64,000 nt of DNA from Marinobacter arenosus (GTDB taxonomy: Bacteria > Pseudomonadota > Gammaproteobacteria > Pseudomonadales > Oleiphilaceae), in contig NZ_JAHVAO010000001.1 in the NCBI RefSeq assembly GCF_019264345.1, forward strand, positions 558,001 to 622,000, given 5' to 3'. Position numbers and translations under genes: made by a program. This document shows positions 44,329-54,579 of this stretch, in pieces. The stretch's first letter is position 1. The number at the start of each line of letters is the position of its first letter. The notes under the pieces were generated by a model. The model saw only the letters and a program-made list of their open reading frames with translations. It was not told where the DNA came from and searched no databases.

Positions 44329-45473
44329 GATGCCAGTAATTCCTCGATGTCGGCCCTCGCGGGTGCCAGAATTTCCTCACGCCAGCCCTGAAAAAACGGC
44401 TGATCAGCCAGATTACGTTCCTGGACGACTTTCTCCAGGCGCTTTCGCGGCGCCAGCAATTCCACCGGTATGTCCGCGTCTTCGGCAGACTTTACAAACA
44501 GGCGCTTCAGCAACTTGAAGTACGCTTGCTGATCACGGGTTAACGGGGGCGCTATACGCTGGAGGCCGGAATTATCCGCGGTCCGGCCTTTTTCGACAAG
44601 TTGCAGCAGGGTGTCGCCGTACCGTCGCACCGCCCCCGAAGGAACGCCCTGAATGTTGGAGATTGCTCCGATCGACTGAGGCATTTTCTCCGCAATGGCA
44701 ATCAGGAGGGGATCGGCCAGTACCCGGTTACGGGGACGGTCACGGCGCTGGCACTCCTGCTCGCGCCAATGCACGAGTTCCCGCAAGACACCTTGCTGCT
44801 GCGGCGTCAGCGTCCATCCCCCGCGTAGCTTCAGGTAATGATTACGGGGATCATCCTGCTGGCCGAGCTCGGTGGCAAACCGCTCAGATTCCTCGGTAAA
44901 CGCCGATACGAGACCCCGCTCCTGCAAACGCTCCAAGAGCCACCGATACATCGGTTCAAGGAACCGAATATCATCGACAGCGTATCGTTCCTGGGCCGCA
45001 GACAATGGCCTTGCCAGCCAATCGGACCGGGTAGCGGATTTGTCCAGCGTTGCTCCGAACAGGGATTCGACCAGGCGCGCATACCCCAGAGAAAAGCCAG
45101 CTCCCGCCATAGCCGCGCCAATTTGAAGATCCAGAACGCCTTGGGGCTGTATGCCCAGCCACTGACGGAACAGTTCCAGATCTTCACTCATGGCGTAAAG
45201 CAATTTTGGCGTTTCCGGATCCTCAAGCACTTCCCGGAAACGGGCCGAGGCCTCTGCCACCTCAGGATCAACGAGGCGAAAGTCCCCCTGGAAGCCGAGC
45301 TGGACCAGGCCGGGTATGGGGTAGAAAGTGTTCACACGCTCAAATTCGGTGTCCAGCGCCAAGGGCTCACCCCTGACATTTTCAAGCCACTGGTCCAGCG
45401 CCGCGGGTTCCCGAAGCCAGTGAATGGTGTCTGGCGACGGGGGAACGTCAACAGCCGGATTCGAACCTGTCAT
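44325..45473 (-). CDS. rnd: Ribonuclease D
   Basis: A 382-residue 3'-5' exoribonuclease that trims tRNA 3' ends. The DEDD exonuclease motifs are visible (LALDTEFERVNTFYP, MSEDLELFRQW, YAVDDIRFLEPMY), followed by a C-terminal HRDC domain (RELVHWREQECQRRDRPRNR). It heads the rnd-ycgL-ycgN run and lies 19 bp downstream of the recR stop, so it may also be reached by recR transcription. Confidence 0.94.
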   Translation of the reverse strand: MTGSNPAVDVPPSPDTIHWLREPAALDQWLENVRGEPLALDTEFERVNTFYPIPGLVQLGFQGDFRLVDPEVAEASARFREVLEDPETPKLLYAMSEDLELFRQWLGIQPQGVLDLQIGAAMAGAGFSLGYARLVESLFGATLDKSATRSDWLARPLSAAQERYAVDDIRFLEPMYRWLLERLQERGLVSAFTEESERFATELGQQDDPRNHYLKLRGGWTLTPQQQGVLRELVHWREQECQRRDRPRNRVLADPLLIAIAEKMPQSIGAISNIQGVPSGAVRRYGDTLLQLVEKGRTADNSGLQRIAPPLTRDQQAYFKLLKRLFVKSAEDADIPVELLAPRKRLEKVVQERNLADQPFFQGWREEILAPARADIEELLAS

Positions 45474-45492
45474 AAAAGAGCCTGGTGTTGTT

Positions 45493-46095
45493 TTATTCGG
45501 AGAGTGGTTTGCGTCCGCGGAAAGCGTGCGTCAGGGTAAAGCCGTCTACATAACCCAGCTCGCCTCCCACTGGAATGCCGTGGGCAAGGCGAGTGATGAG
45601 GATATCGCGACCATCGAGCCGATCGGCAATGTAATGGGCGGTAGCTTCGCCCTCTACCGTCGGGTTGGTCGCCAGTATAAGCTCGGTGATGCCCTCCGCG
45701 TTCACACGATTAATCAAGCGCTCGATGCCGATTTCTTCCGGGCCCACCCCATCAATGGGCGAAAGATGGCCCATCAGGACGAAATAGCCACCGCGGTAGT
45801 CGCCAGCTTGTTCAATGGCCAGCAGGTCAGAGGGGCTCTCAACCACGCAAAGTGTACCGGTGCGTCGGGCGGTATTGTCACAGATTCCGCAGATCTCGGT
45901 ATCCGCGAAATTCTGGCAACTGTCACATCGCCTCACGCCAGTCATGGCATTACTCAGAGCATCCGAAAGCCGGCTGCCACCTGTGCGCCCCCGTTCCAGC
46001 AAGTGAAACGCCATGCGCTGAGCGGTCTTTTGCCCTACTCCAGGCAAGCACCGAAGCGATTCCACCAGTTCATCTACGAGCGGGCTGAAGGCCAT
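45493..46095 (-). CDS. recR: Recombination protein RecR
   Basis: A 200-residue RecFOR-pathway protein for gap repair. A helix-hairpin-helix ([20 protein letters not shown]), a four-cysteine zinc finger ([16 protein letters not shown]) and a Toprim domain ([17 protein letters not shown]) are in the normal order. It lies 40 bp after ybaB in the conserved dnaX-ybaB-recR group. Confidence 0.96.
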   Translation of the reverse strand: MAFSPLVDELVESLRCLPGVGQKTAQRMAFHLLERGRTGGSRLSDALSNAMTGVRRCDSCQNFADTEICGICDNTARRTGTLCVVESPSDLLAIEQAGDYRGGYFVLMGHLSPIDGVGPEEIGIERLINRVNAEGITELILATNPTVEGEATAHYIADRLDGRDILITRLAHGIPVGGELGYVDGFTLTHAFRGRKPLSE

Positions 46096-46135
46096 TAGAC
46101 ATCCTCAAACTTCCAGACAACGAAACGCACAGGGT

Positions 46136-46459
46136 TCAGAACGGCATCTTGAAGCCAGGGGGCATGCCCATGCCGGACATCATTCCGGACATCTTGTCCT
46201 TCTGGTTCGCTTCGACCCGTCGTACGGCGTCATTGACAGCCGCCGCCAGCAGGTCCTCCAGTATTTCTTTCTCTTCCGACAAGAGCGAGGGATCAATTTC
46301 GACCTTGCGCACATCGTGACGACCGTTCATGGTCACTTTGACCAATCCGGCACCCGCTTCGCCGGTGACCTCGGCCCTGGCAATCTCTTCCTGGGCCTTC
46401 TGCATCTCTTCCTGCATCTGCTGGGCTTTTTTCATCAGGTCGCCCATGTTGTTCATCAT
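46136..46459 (-). CDS. ybaB: YbaB/EbfC nucleoid-associated protein
   Basis: A 107-residue DNA-binding protein that starts [19 protein letters not shown], typical of YbaB, with a helical hairpin and a beta sheet ([20 protein letters not shown]). Met- and Gly-rich at the C-terminus ([15 protein letters not shown]). It lies 4 bp after dnaX in the conserved order. Confidence 0.95.
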   Translation of the reverse strand: MMNNMGDLMKKAQQMQEEMQKAQEEIARAEVTGEAGAGLVKVTMNGRHDVRKVEIDPSLLSEEKEILEDLLAAAVNDAVRRVEANQKDKMSGMMSGMGMPPGFKMPF

Positions 46460-46463
46460 GCTG

Positions 46464-48413
46464 TTACCTCCTGCTTGTCTCGATTGGCCGGATACTGTCT
46501 TCGACTACCCGCGCCTCAAAACGTTCAACGATCGACTGGACGGCCGGATCCTTGCGGATTGCCTCTTCCGCCGCCTGTTGGCGGGCTTTCCGCTGACGTT
46601 CCTCGTAAGCCGCTGGCGTATGAGGCCCGGGGTCACCGGGCTCCACACGTAATTCAGTGGTAGCACCAAAACGATTTCTCAAGCCAGCCAGAATCTTTTC
46701 TTCGTGCCTTTCGTTCAGAAGACGCGCATGCCCGTCATCGATAGTCAGGACAACGGTATCACCTTGCCAGGACAGCGCTCCATGGCTGGCCAAATTTCCC
46801 GGCATGCCCACAATACCGAGCGATCTGAAATCACGCTCCCAGACAAACTCGCCTTCCAACTGAGGCAAAGACACCTCCTTTGGAGCTGCCGGGGCTTCGG
46901 GTTGATCCGGAAGCGGCGCGTCAACCTCGTCCCGCTCGTCGGCCAGCGAGGGTCCGGAATCAGGCACGGGCTCGGAGGTATCGTCCGGGAGGCGGGACTC
47001 CGACGGGACACTGGCAACGTTCGGTTCCGGTTCGGTTACCGACTCAGCGGCCGCTTGGGCATCGAGACTGGCAAGCCAGGATTCGTCGTGCGATTCGTCG
47101 ATACTGTGTGCTGGTGTGGGCTGTGGGGGTTCACCCGCACGCTTCGGCGCCTCCTCAACAGCCTGATGAACAGGAGCGCTATCTTCTGGCTCCGGTTCAG
47201 GAGCAGGTTTGGCCGCAACGTGTACTGACGACTCAGCCGTTGAGGCGGGCGCAGGGTCGGGTTCATCGAGGGACGACCGCCCCCCGGATTGCCCACCAGA
47301 ACTCACAGCGGGCGGTCCCCGTCGATCGGCACCCGGCCGGAAGGCCAACATTCGCAGCAGAGTCATCTCAAAACCCATGCGCGCGTCCGGCGTCACAGCC
47401 AGATCCTTGCGTCCCATGAGCGCAGCCTGGTAGAAAAGTTGGGCGTCTTCGGCACTCAGCTTTCGGGCCAGCGTCTGGACCTGGGCGGCATCCCCCAGGG
47501 CATTGTCTGCACTGCCGGGCACGACCTGTTCCATGGTTACCCGATGGAACAGAGACAAGAGGTCGGCAAGAATGACACTGTAATCGGGTGCGAAGTCGGA
47601 GATGCGATTGATCTCCGAGAGCAAACCAGGGCCATCCCGGTCCACCAGGGCATTAACCAGCCGTTCTATATCACGCTGATCGATGGTACCGAGCATATTG
47701 CTGACGTCGCTTGCCGCCAGTTTCTGGTTACCAAAGGCAATGGCCTGATCGGTCAGACTGAGAGCGTCACGCATGCTGCCATCGGCCGCTCGGGCCAACA
47801 GCCATAGCGCAGGTTCTTCAAACGGGACCTGCTCTTCGGTCAATACGTGCTGGAGATGACCCGCAATGTGTTCCGGGGTCATTCGCTTCAGATTGAATTG
47901 CAGGCAGCGGGACAGCACCGTCACCGGGAGTTTCTGGGGATCGGTGGTAGCGAGCAGGAACTTGACGTGTTCCGGGGGCTCTTCCAGGGTTTTCAGGAAC
48001 GCGTTAAAGGACTGGTTGGTCAGCATGTGGACCTCGTCAATGAGGTACACCTTATACCGACCGCGGGTGGGCGCATACTGAACGTTGTCAGTGAGTTCCC
48101 GCATGTCGTCCACGCCGGTTCGCGATGCGGCGTCGATCTCAATCAGGTCAACGAACCGCCCCTCCTGGATCTCCATGCAGCTTGAGCACTCGCCACATGG
48201 CCTGGGGGTTATTCCCGTCTCGCAGTTCAGGCACCGTGCCAGCAGCCGGCCAATGGTGGTTTTACCGACACCCCGGGTACCGGTAAACAGGTATGCATGG
48301 TGCAGGCGCTGATTCTCCAGGGCATGAATCAGTGCCTGGAGAACATGTTCCTGGCCCACCATGTCTTCAAACGTGCGGGGGCGCCATTTGCGGGCAAGTA
48401 CCTGGTAGCTCAT
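46464..48413 (-). CDS. dnaX: DNA polymerase III subunits tau/gamma (DnaX)
   Basis: A 649-residue clamp-loader ATPase. Walker A is [10 protein letters not shown], four zinc cysteines lie in [19 protein letters not shown], Walker B is [10 protein letters not shown], and the SRC arginine finger is in [10 protein letters not shown] Pro/Glu-rich linker (about 380-510) leads to the tau-specific C-terminal domain that binds the polymerase and DnaB. I saw no A-AAA-AAG slippery site as used in E. coli to make gamma. The SRP RNA gene lies just upstream on the same strand. Confidence 0.95.
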   Translation of the reverse strand: MSYQVLARKWRPRTFEDMVGQEHVLQALIHALENQRLHHAYLFTGTRGVGKTTIGRLLARCLNCETGITPRPCGECSSCMEIQEGRFVDLIEIDAASRTGVDDMRELTDNVQYAPTRGRYKVYLIDEVHMLTNQSFNAFLKTLEEPPEHVKFLLATTDPQKLPVTVLSRCLQFNLKRMTPEHIAGHLQHVLTEEQVPFEEPALWLLARAADGSMRDALSLTDQAIAFGNQKLAASDVSNMLGTIDQRDIERLVNALVDRDGPGLLSEINRISDFAPDYSVILADLLSLFHRVTMEQVVPGSADNALGDAAQVQTLARKLSAEDAQLFYQAALMGRKDLAVTPDARMGFEMTLLRMLAFRPGADRRGPPAVSSGGQSGGRSSLDEPDPAPASTAESSVHVAAKPAPEPEPEDSAPVHQAVEEAPKRAGEPPQPTPAHSIDESHDESWLASLDAQAAAESVTEPEPNVASVPSESRLPDDTSEPVPDSGPSLADERDEVDAPLPDQPEAPAAPKEVSLPQLEGEFVWERDFRSLGIVGMPGNLASHGALSWQGDTVVLTIDDGHARLLNERHEEKILAGLRNRFGATTELRVEPGDPGPHTPAAYEERQRKARQQAAEEAIRKDPAVQSIVERFEARVVEDSIRPIETSRR

Positions 48414-48554
48414 GATCCGTCAACTGCAGTGAAAAACGGGCTTAACCTTAGCATGGACCCGACTTGAGAAGAAGCAAAGATCGACCGAGAACGTGCACTG
48501 AAAAAGCGTTCAGACCGTAGAAAATCAGAGAAGTAGAAAAAAGACGGGGAAACT

Positions 48555-48667
48555 GGGGGTGACCCCACCAGCGACACTCCGGCACACAATTCCACCGCTG
48601 CGGCTGCTCCCTTCCGGGCCTGACCGGGTTCACGGTTTCATGTTGCGGAGGCACCAATGGGGCCACC
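48555..48667 (-). ncRNA. ffs: Signal recognition particle RNA, 4.5S (ffs)
   Basis: Minus-strand sequence holds the conserved apical domain GGTCAGGCCCGGAAGGGAGC and AGC of the Ffh-binding loop, plus CCGCAAC and GTGTGCCGG as in E. coli 4.5S RNA. The ends pair (GGTGGCCCCA with TGGGGTCACC). About 113 nt. Placed just upstream of dnaX. This 356-bp gap between protein genes (48414-48769) holds ffs and its promoter. Confidence 0.93.
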
Positions 48668-48706
48668 ATAACGGCGTTTCAGGACAATTCCCTGAAAGCG
48701 GCGCGC

Positions 48707-48735
48707 ATAGTAGCAAAAGGGTTTGCTGACTACAA
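48707..48735 (-). promoter_or_regulatory. Promoter of ffs
   Basis: On the minus strand TTGTAG (48730-48735), a 17-bp spacer and TACTAT (48707-48712) form a good sigma-70 promoter. The start would be near 48700. A TTTCAGG/CCTGAAA stem in the 5' leader (48678-48697) would be removed from mature RNA. Confidence 0.6.
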
Positions 48736-48769
48736 CGACATTTCCGAAAGTCGGCAATAGGACGCTTCG

Positions 48770-49522
48770 TTAAAGCGGCAGGGGCACTTCATCCTGTCGG
48801 AACCAGCACGCCAGACTGTACCGCGTGCGATGGGCGGGCAGAACCTCGTGAGGAATCTCTTCGCTCAGAAACAACGCCATTCGACCCGCTTCCGGCAAAA
48901 CCTGGCCACAGATTTCGTTCTCGCTGTCCCGGTTGAATACGCGCAGCTCCCCGCCGTCCTCGGCTCGCCAATCGTCATTCAGATAAAGTACCAGGCTGAC
49001 GACACGGGAGGCGCGCCCCCGGAAGCTGTCCAGGTGCTTTTTGTAGAAGTCACCCGGATGATAGGTCGCATAATGGCTCTCGAAGCGTTTCAGACCCAGG
49101 AACAACCTTTGATTGAGCCCGGAGCGTATCTCTTCAAAGAACTCAAAAAGAGAGGCCTGGGGCACTGTGGCACCCTGGAGCCAGGCAATTCGATCCCGGC
49201 GAACGGAACGGTCTCGCACGAGCTCGCTGCCTCGACCGACCCCGGCACTTTTCATGGCATCCGACCGATCCAGCACTGCCACCTCTGAAGCCAGGGCTGC
49301 CAATAAGGCCGGACCAAGCCGTTCGCGGACATCCAGCGTCATCCAGCCGTGTTCACTAAGTCCATCGGCAACGTCCTCCAGCCATTGATGATCGATAGGC
49401 CTGCGGTTGGCTGCTTCCGACTCCACAGCACAGTCGCCATTAGCGACGACACCCATCGCCGTATCAGAATTCTTCTGGTCGAGTCGCGGGGCGGTGATGG
49501 GAATAACAACTGACTGATCCAT
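48770..49522 (-). CDS. 2-oxoglutarate/Fe(II)-dependent oxygenase
   Basis: A protein of 250 residues from the ATG at 49522 (MDQSVV), preceded by GGGAG; the frame is open further to 49672 but that part has no support. The iron ligands are His163 and Asp165 (KKHLDSF) and His225 (EEIPHEVL), with an Arg in HRTRY as oxoglutarate ligand. GGELRVF is the usual strand. It resembles prolyl-hydroxylase-like bacterial proteins (SM-20/PHD type), possibly acting on a protein such as elongation factor Tu. The substrate is inference. Divergent from the mutarotase gene. Confidence 0.85.
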   Translation of the reverse strand: MDQSVVIPITAPRLDQKNSDTAMGVVANGDCAVESEAANRRPIDHQWLEDVADGLSEHGWMTLDVRERLGPALLAALASEVAVLDRSDAMKSAGVGRGSELVRDRSVRRDRIAWLQGATVPQASLFEFFEEIRSGLNQRLFLGLKRFESHYATYHPGDFYKKHLDSFRGRASRVVSLVLYLNDDWRAEDGGELRVFNRDSENEICGQVLPEAGRMALFLSEEIPHEVLPAHRTRYSLACWFRQDEVPLPL

Positions 49523-49638
49523 TGAGTGCTCCCTGTGTACCTGGTCGTATTTTATTCGCAGTTCTCGCCGGGGAGGGAGTTTTAATTTACTCTCTGTGTA
49601 AGCAAATACCGTTAACCCAGAAGATCTAGATCCGAACC

Positions 49639-50559
49639 ATGTCTGAAAGCAGTAACCGACCGCCACTCTCACTCTCTCCCGGCCAGTGGTCCTTTACGCG
49701 CTGGAAAACCATCGGGCAACTCGAAGCGTTGGATGTTCACCACCCCCTATTCCGGGCGACCATTTTTCTGCAAGGGGCTCACCTGACCCACTTTGCACCC
49801 CGGGGTGAAGCCGACTGGCTGTTTCTCAGTGACACCGCACGCCTGGAGCCGGGGCGAGCCATTCGGGGCGGAATTCCGGTGTGCTGGCCCTGGTTCGGAG
49901 ATCCTGCCAGAAATGCGCCGGAAGTCCGGAAAAGGATTCACACGGACAGCGCCCACGGTTTCGCCCGAACGGCCCTCTGGAAGCTGGAGGACGTTCGGGA
50001 AAGTGCTCACGAGGTTGAAATCAGTCTGTCACTTGACGCCAACGAAGATTTCGCGGAAGTGTGGACCGGCCACGCGATTGCCCTCATTACCTTCAGCTTT
50101 TCCATTCGCGGCTGCCAGGTGGCGCTGACGACGACCAACCTCGGTAGTGATCCATTGGCGTTCAGCCAGGCCCTGCACAGCTACTTCCCCACATCCGACA
50201 TTTCCAGGAGCCGCGTCCTGGGCCTGGGGAGCAGCAACTATATTGATACCCTCAGAAACTGGGAGTATTTCAGCCAGGAAGGCCCTGTGTATTTTGAAGG
50301 GGAAACCGACAGGATTTACGAGAGCGGAGAACCTTTGACCATTGTCACACCCGCTGGCAGCCGCAAGCTCAAGTCCGTGGGGAGCGACTCCACCGTCGTC
50401 TGGAATCCCGGTCCTGACAAAGCTGCTCGACTGTCGGATTTTCCGGACCATGCCTGGAAGAACATGCTCTGCGTCGAGACAGCCAATGCCATTGGTGATT
50501 ATCGGGTGCTCTATGAGGGCCAGAGCCACACACTCGGCGTTCTGATCGGACGCTCCTGA
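49639..50559 (+). CDS. yeaD: D-hexose-6-phosphate mutarotase (YeaD-like)
   Basis: A 306-residue aldose-1-epimerase family protein that interconverts alpha and beta hexose-6-phosphates. GGIPVCWPWFG and DSAHGFARTALWKL carry the family motifs with catalytic His, and EGETDRIY and WNPGPDKAARLSDF complete the barrel-like fold. It starts a plus-strand run with the acyltransferase 37 bp downstream. Confidence 0.92.
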   Translation: MSESSNRPPLSLSPGQWSFTRWKTIGQLEALDVHHPLFRATIFLQGAHLTHFAPRGEADWLFLSDTARLEPGRAIRGGIPVCWPWFGDPARNAPEVRKRIHTDSAHGFARTALWKLEDVRESAHEVEISLSLDANEDFAEVWTGHAIALITFSFSIRGCQVALTTTNLGSDPLAFSQALHSYFPTSDISRSRVLGLGSSNYIDTLRNWEYFSQEGPVYFEGETDRIYESGEPLTIVTPAGSRKLKSVGSDSTVVWNPGPDKAARLSDFPDHAWKNMLCVETANAIGDYRVLYEGQSHTLGVLIGRS

Positions 50560-50596
50560 ATTTACGATAACATCCGAAAGCCAACAGGGAGTCAGC

Positions 50597-51412
50597 ATGA
50601 GTCTGGCATCGTTTTTGAAATCCAGGCTAATTCCTGAAGATCTGGAGCAACACGTTAATCGCATTCGAAAACCCATCGGAACATTGGGTTACGATCCCTG
50701 GGGTTACAACAACGAAGCGATCAAGTATGGGCTTGCTCTAACCAGGCAGATCTATGAGAAATACTTTCGCGTCCAGGCCCACGGCGTCGAGAAGATCCCG
50801 TCGGAGGGCCCTGTGCTCATCATCGCCAACCACAGCGGCCAGCTTCCGATCGATGGCCTTCTGATTGGCTACGCCCTGGCATCACGCAAGGAAAATCCAC
50901 GCATGCCAAGGGCTATGATTGAGCGGTTCTTCCCAACTGTGCCTTGGCTTGGGAACCTGCTCAATGAGGTAGGCGCCGTGCTCGGAGATCCGGTGAACTG
51001 CGCCAAAATGCTGGCCAACGATGAAGCCGTCATTGTTTTCCCCGAGGGCATTCGGGGTTCCGGCAAACTGTACCGCGACCGGTATGAGCTAAAGCGTTTT
51101 GGCAATGGTTTCATGCACCTGGCCATGAAGTACAAGGCACCAATCGTTCCGGTAGGCGTAGTGGGCTGCGAAGAAACCATTCCAGCCATCGCCAACATCA
51201 AGCCACTGGCCAGGACGTTGGGCATTCCCTATGCGCCGGTCGCCCTCCCCGTTGTCCTGCCGGCCAAGGTGCACCTTAACTTTGGTGATCCCATGTACTT
51301 CGATGACCTGGAAATCCCGGAAGAACAGGTCACCGAGCGGGTTGAAAAGGTGAAAGCCGAGATAAGCCGGCTGATTGACAAAGGATTGAGTGAACGGAAA
51401 AGGCTTTTCTGA
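50597..51412 (+). CDS. PlsC-type lysophospholipid acyltransferase family protein
   Basis: A 271-residue glycerolipid acyltransferase. The first motif is IANHSGQLPIDGLLIG, with His and Asp six residues apart in place of the usual four. FPEGIRGSGK is the glycerol-phosphate-binding motif and APIVPVGVVG the fourth block. The unusual first motif suggests a subgroup distinct from PlsC proper. It overlaps the next gene by one base (TGATG), so the two are translated together and may act on one lipid or glycolipid. Confidence 0.85.
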   Translation: MSLASFLKSRLIPEDLEQHVNRIRKPIGTLGYDPWGYNNEAIKYGLALTRQIYEKYFRVQAHGVEKIPSEGPVLIIANHSGQLPIDGLLIGYALASRKENPRMPRAMIERFFPTVPWLGNLLNEVGAVLGDPVNCAKMLANDEAVIVFPEGIRGSGKLYRDRYELKRFGNGFMHLAMKYKAPIVPVGVVGCEETIPAIANIKPLARTLGIPYAPVALPVVLPAKVHLNFGDPMYFDDLEIPEEQVTERVEKVKAEISRLIDKGLSERKRLF

Positions 51413-52359
51413 TGACACAGCATCGCAGACCTCACATTCTTGTCACCGGCGCCGCCGGTGCGTTGGCCCAGCAGGTCATCAACCAACTTCGCGACCACTG
51501 CGACCTCGTCGCTGTCGACTTTCGGGAGCAGGTATACCTGGGTGACGATATCCCCAGCTACTGCATTGATTTCAACAAACGGGTATTCGAAGATCTGTTT
51601 CGCCGCTATGAGTTTGATGGTGTCATTCACCTCGGCAGGATCATGTCCAGCCAACTCACCCGCATGCGTCGATACAACGCCAATGTGCTGGGGACCCAGA
51701 AATTGCTGGACCTGAGCCACAAATACGGCATTAAACGGGTTGTCGTACTGTCCACGTTCCACGTGTACGGCGCCGTCGCCTACAACCCCGCGCTGATTGA
51801 TGAATCGGCGCCATTGAAAAGCGCCGGTCTGAGTGCCGACCTGGTGGATTCCGTGGAACTGGAGAACCTCGCCAACATCTACCTGTGGCGCTATCCGGAG
51901 CTCAACATCACCATTCTGAGGCCGTGTAACATTGTCGGTCCCGGTGTGCGGAACACCATCAGCACCCTGCTCGCCAGTGAACGAGCTCCCGTATTGGCGG
52001 GTTTCTCACCCATGATGCAGTTCATCCACATAGACGATATGGCAGACGCCATCGTGCTGGCCTACAAACGACCTGTCCGGGGCGTTTTCAACGTTGCGCC
52101 GCAAGACTGGGTTGCCTACCAGCACGCCTTGAAACTGTGCAATTGCAAACGCATCCCGATACCCTCGGTGCCGCCCGCGCTCCCCTCACTGATCCTGCGT
52201 ACCTTGAAGCTGAGAAGTTTTCCTTCTTACCTGATGGCGTTTTTCAAGTATCCTGTCGTAATAGACGGCAGAGCATTCGCCAAAGAGTTCGGGTTCAGCC
52301 CCAAGCGACCGCTCAAGGAAATCTTCCGTTTCTATCGGGACAACAAGAAACCGGTTTAG
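51412..52359 (+). CDS. Extended SDR (NAD-dependent epimerase)-like protein, catalytic Tyr/Lys missing
   Basis: A 315-residue Rossmann protein. GAAGALA near residue 13 is the NAD-binding glycine motif, and LSTFHVYG and TILRPCNIVGPG are the usual strands. Where active members have YxxxK this one reads LVDSVELENLANIY, with neither Tyr nor Lys in place. So the epimerase reaction may be lost and the protein may act as a sensor or binding protein. It is coupled to the acyltransferase gene and lies 47 bp before prsK. Confidence 0.82.
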   Translation: MTQHRRPHILVTGAAGALAQQVINQLRDHCDLVAVDFREQVYLGDDIPSYCIDFNKRVFEDLFRRYEFDGVIHLGRIMSSQLTRMRRYNANVLGTQKLLDLSHKYGIKRVVVLSTFHVYGAVAYNPALIDESAPLKSAGLSADLVDSVELENLANIYLWRYPELNITILRPCNIVGPGVRNTISTLLASERAPVLAGFSPMMQFIHIDDMADAIVLAYKRPVRGVFNVAPQDWVAYQHALKLCNCKRIPIPSVPPALPSLILRTLKLRSFPSYLMAFFKYPVVIDGRAFAKEFGFSPKRPLKEIFRFYRDNKKPV

Positions 52360-52406
52360 TGTCCCGGCCGTCAGGGATCAGATGACATTCACGCAGGATG
52401 CGAGGG

Positions 52407-54542
52407 ATGGTAAGCGACTTTAGCGTTATCAGCCATGTGGCAGCGGCCCTGACCTTTGGTCTGCTGGCAATTCTTGTCGCCACCCGATATGTCAGGCGTG
52501 ACGTCGATCGCGCCCTGTTTTTGGCGGCCATTGTCACGACTGTCTGGTCGTCAGCTCTGGTTATGCAGAGCCTGCTGGGGTACCCCGGCTTTTTTATCCG
52601 GTACCTGCTGGAGCTTCTTCGCTACGCAGCCTGGATCCTTCTGCTGTTCGCAATGCTACGGAATGCCTTTCGTCAGGGCAGCCTGACCGGGCAGCTCAAG
52701 CAGGTCCTTGGGGTATCCACCACGATCCTTCTGTTTCTCCTGCTCGGCTTCGGAATCCTGGAGTACGTTTTCGGCCTTTCCATTCTGAATGGCAAGACAC
52801 GCCTTCTCGGGCAGATTGCGCTGTCCCTGCTCGGCCTGTCACTGGTCGAACAAATCTGGCGAAACTCCCCGGGATTCGGCCGCTCAAGCATGAAATACCT
52901 ATGCATCGGCGTAGCTACCCTGTTTGCGTTCGATTTCTTCATGTACGCGGATGCCTTGCTGTTTGGCCAGGTGGCGGATTCGTTCTGGAACGCCCGCGGC
53001 TTTGTGAATGCCCTCCTCGTGCCGCTGTTCGCCATCAACGTGATCAATACCCGGAAACAGCCCGTTGATTTTCAGTTGTCCCATGCAGCCGTCTTTCACG
53101 CCGGCACACTGATCTTTGCCGGCGCCTACCTTCTTTGCCTTGCGATCGGTGGCTATTATGTCCGGGTTCTGGGCGGAGATTGGGGGGATGCTCTTCAGGT
53201 CCTGTTCTTCACCATTTCCCTTGCCTTCCTGGCAACGCTGATTCTGTCTCGCCGAATTCGCGCCAAGCTGATGGTGCTGATCAGCCGGAACTTCTTCGAC
53301 TACAAGTACGACTACCGGGACGAATGGCTGAAAATGACTCGGGAGCTTGCCAATCTGGGCGACGAACCGCCTCTTCCCGAACGGGTAACTCGAATTCTCG
53401 CCGGCCTGGTCGAAAGCAATGCGGGTGCCATCTGGCTCAAGGGAGAGCACGAGAGTTATGTCCTGAAAGCTTCCGTCAATCTCTCACCGCCCCGGTACAC
53501 CGTCATAGACAAGGATTCTGAGCTGGTCCGGTTTTTCAAGCACCGGGAATGGGTGGTCGACCTCAGGGAATACCGGAACGACCCGGTAAGCTACGACTTG
53601 CTGGAGATTCCCGATGCCATTGCCAAGATGCCCGATGCCTGGCTGATCATCCCTCTCTATTTGGGCAATGAACTCTATGGCATCGCCATGGTTGGGAACC
53701 CTTACGCCAAAGTAGAGCTGAACTGGGAGAATTTTGACCTCGTCAAAGTGGTTGCCAGGCAGACCTGCAACCTTCTGGCTCAAGCGGATGCCCAGCACCG
53801 GCTGTCACGCGCTATGCAGTTCGAGGCGGTGAGCAAGGCATCAGCCTTCATGATCCATGACCTGAAGACGGTCATTGCGCAACTGTCATTGCTGGTCAAG
53901 AACGCCTCCAAGCACCGGACGAATCCGGCGTTCATCGATGACATGATCAACACCACCGATCACGCGGTCCGTAAGATGTCGAACCTGGTGGATCACATGC
54001 GAAGGCCGTCAAGTGATACCGGTGGCGAACTCACGGAGCTGGATTTGACCGGCCTCGTCAGGGACCTTCTTGAGGATTTCCGTAGGCAGCGCCCGGTTCC
54101 GCACCTCGAAGGTGATCCGCCAAAAGCCATCATTCTCGCAGACAGTGAACAGTTACGGAGCATTCTCGGACACCTGATTCAGAACGCACAGGACGCGACT
54201 CCTCCAGATGGAGAGATCACCCTGACTCAGAAGATTTCAAAGGGTAACGTTGTGCTGTTCATTCAGGATTCGGGTTGCGGGATGACCGAAGAATTCATCA
54301 ACTACCAGCTGTTCAAGCCCTTCGAAAGTACGAAAGGCCTGGCCGGAATGGGAATCGGGGCGTTCCAGGCCCAGGAGTACATGCAGAAGTTGGGCGGACA
54401 TATTGACGTCACCAGCGAGCCCGGTGTCGGCTCCTGCTTTTCTCTCCGGTTCCCCCTTGCCGAAACCGCCCTTGATGTCGAGGAAGAGGCGCCCGAACAA
54501 TCACTTCCGGGAGAAGGGCAGCCCAGAGAGAGCGCCAATTAA
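52407..54542 (+). CDS. prsK: PEP-CTERM system sensor histidine kinase PrsK
   Basis: A protein of 711 residues from ATG 52407, which has AGGA eight bases upstream; an ATG at 52398 is less well placed. Eight or more N-terminal membrane helices (to about residue 300) are followed by a GAF-like domain, the phosphoacceptor box MIHDLKT, and an ATPase domain with IQNAQDATPPDG, IQDSGCGM and KGLAGMGIG. This is the layout of PrsK, the kinase found in exosortase A loci. It should phosphorylate PrsR, encoded 136 bp downstream. Confidence 0.9.
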   Translation: MVSDFSVISHVAAALTFGLLAILVATRYVRRDVDRALFLAAIVTTVWSSALVMQSLLGYPGFFIRYLLELLRYAAWILLLFAMLRNAFRQGSLTGQLKQVLGVSTTILLFLLLGFGILEYVFGLSILNGKTRLLGQIALSLLGLSLVEQIWRNSPGFGRSSMKYLCIGVATLFAFDFFMYADALLFGQVADSFWNARGFVNALLVPLFAINVINTRKQPVDFQLSHAAVFHAGTLIFAGAYLLCLAIGGYYVRVLGGDWGDALQVLFFTISLAFLATLILSRRIRAKLMVLISRNFFDYKYDYRDEWLKMTRELANLGDEPPLPERVTRILAGLVESNAGAIWLKGEHESYVLKASVNLSPPRYTVIDKDSELVRFFKHREWVVDLREYRNDPVSYDLLEIPDAIAKMPDAWLIIPLYLGNELYGIAMVGNPYAKVELNWENFDLVKVVARQTCNLLAQADAQHRLSRAMQFEAVSKASAFMIHDLKTVIAQLSLLVKNASKHRTNPAFIDDMINTTDHAVRKMSNLVDHMRRPSSDTGGELTELDLTGLVRDLLEDFRRQRPVPHLEGDPPKAIILADSEQLRSILGHLIQNAQDATPPDGEITLTQKISKGNVVLFIQDSGCGMTEEFINYQLFKPFESTKGLAGMGIGAFQAQEYMQKLGGHIDVTSEPGVGSCFSLRFPLAETALDVEEEAPEQSLPGEGQPRESAN

Positions 54543-54579
54543 TCGTCGTTTTTCATTAACAGTCGACTGAATCATTGCA

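Noticed and set aside
46464..48413. Programmed frameshift site in dnaX for a short gamma form
   Set aside because: I searched for an A-AAA-AAG type slippery sequence in the linker region and did not see one.
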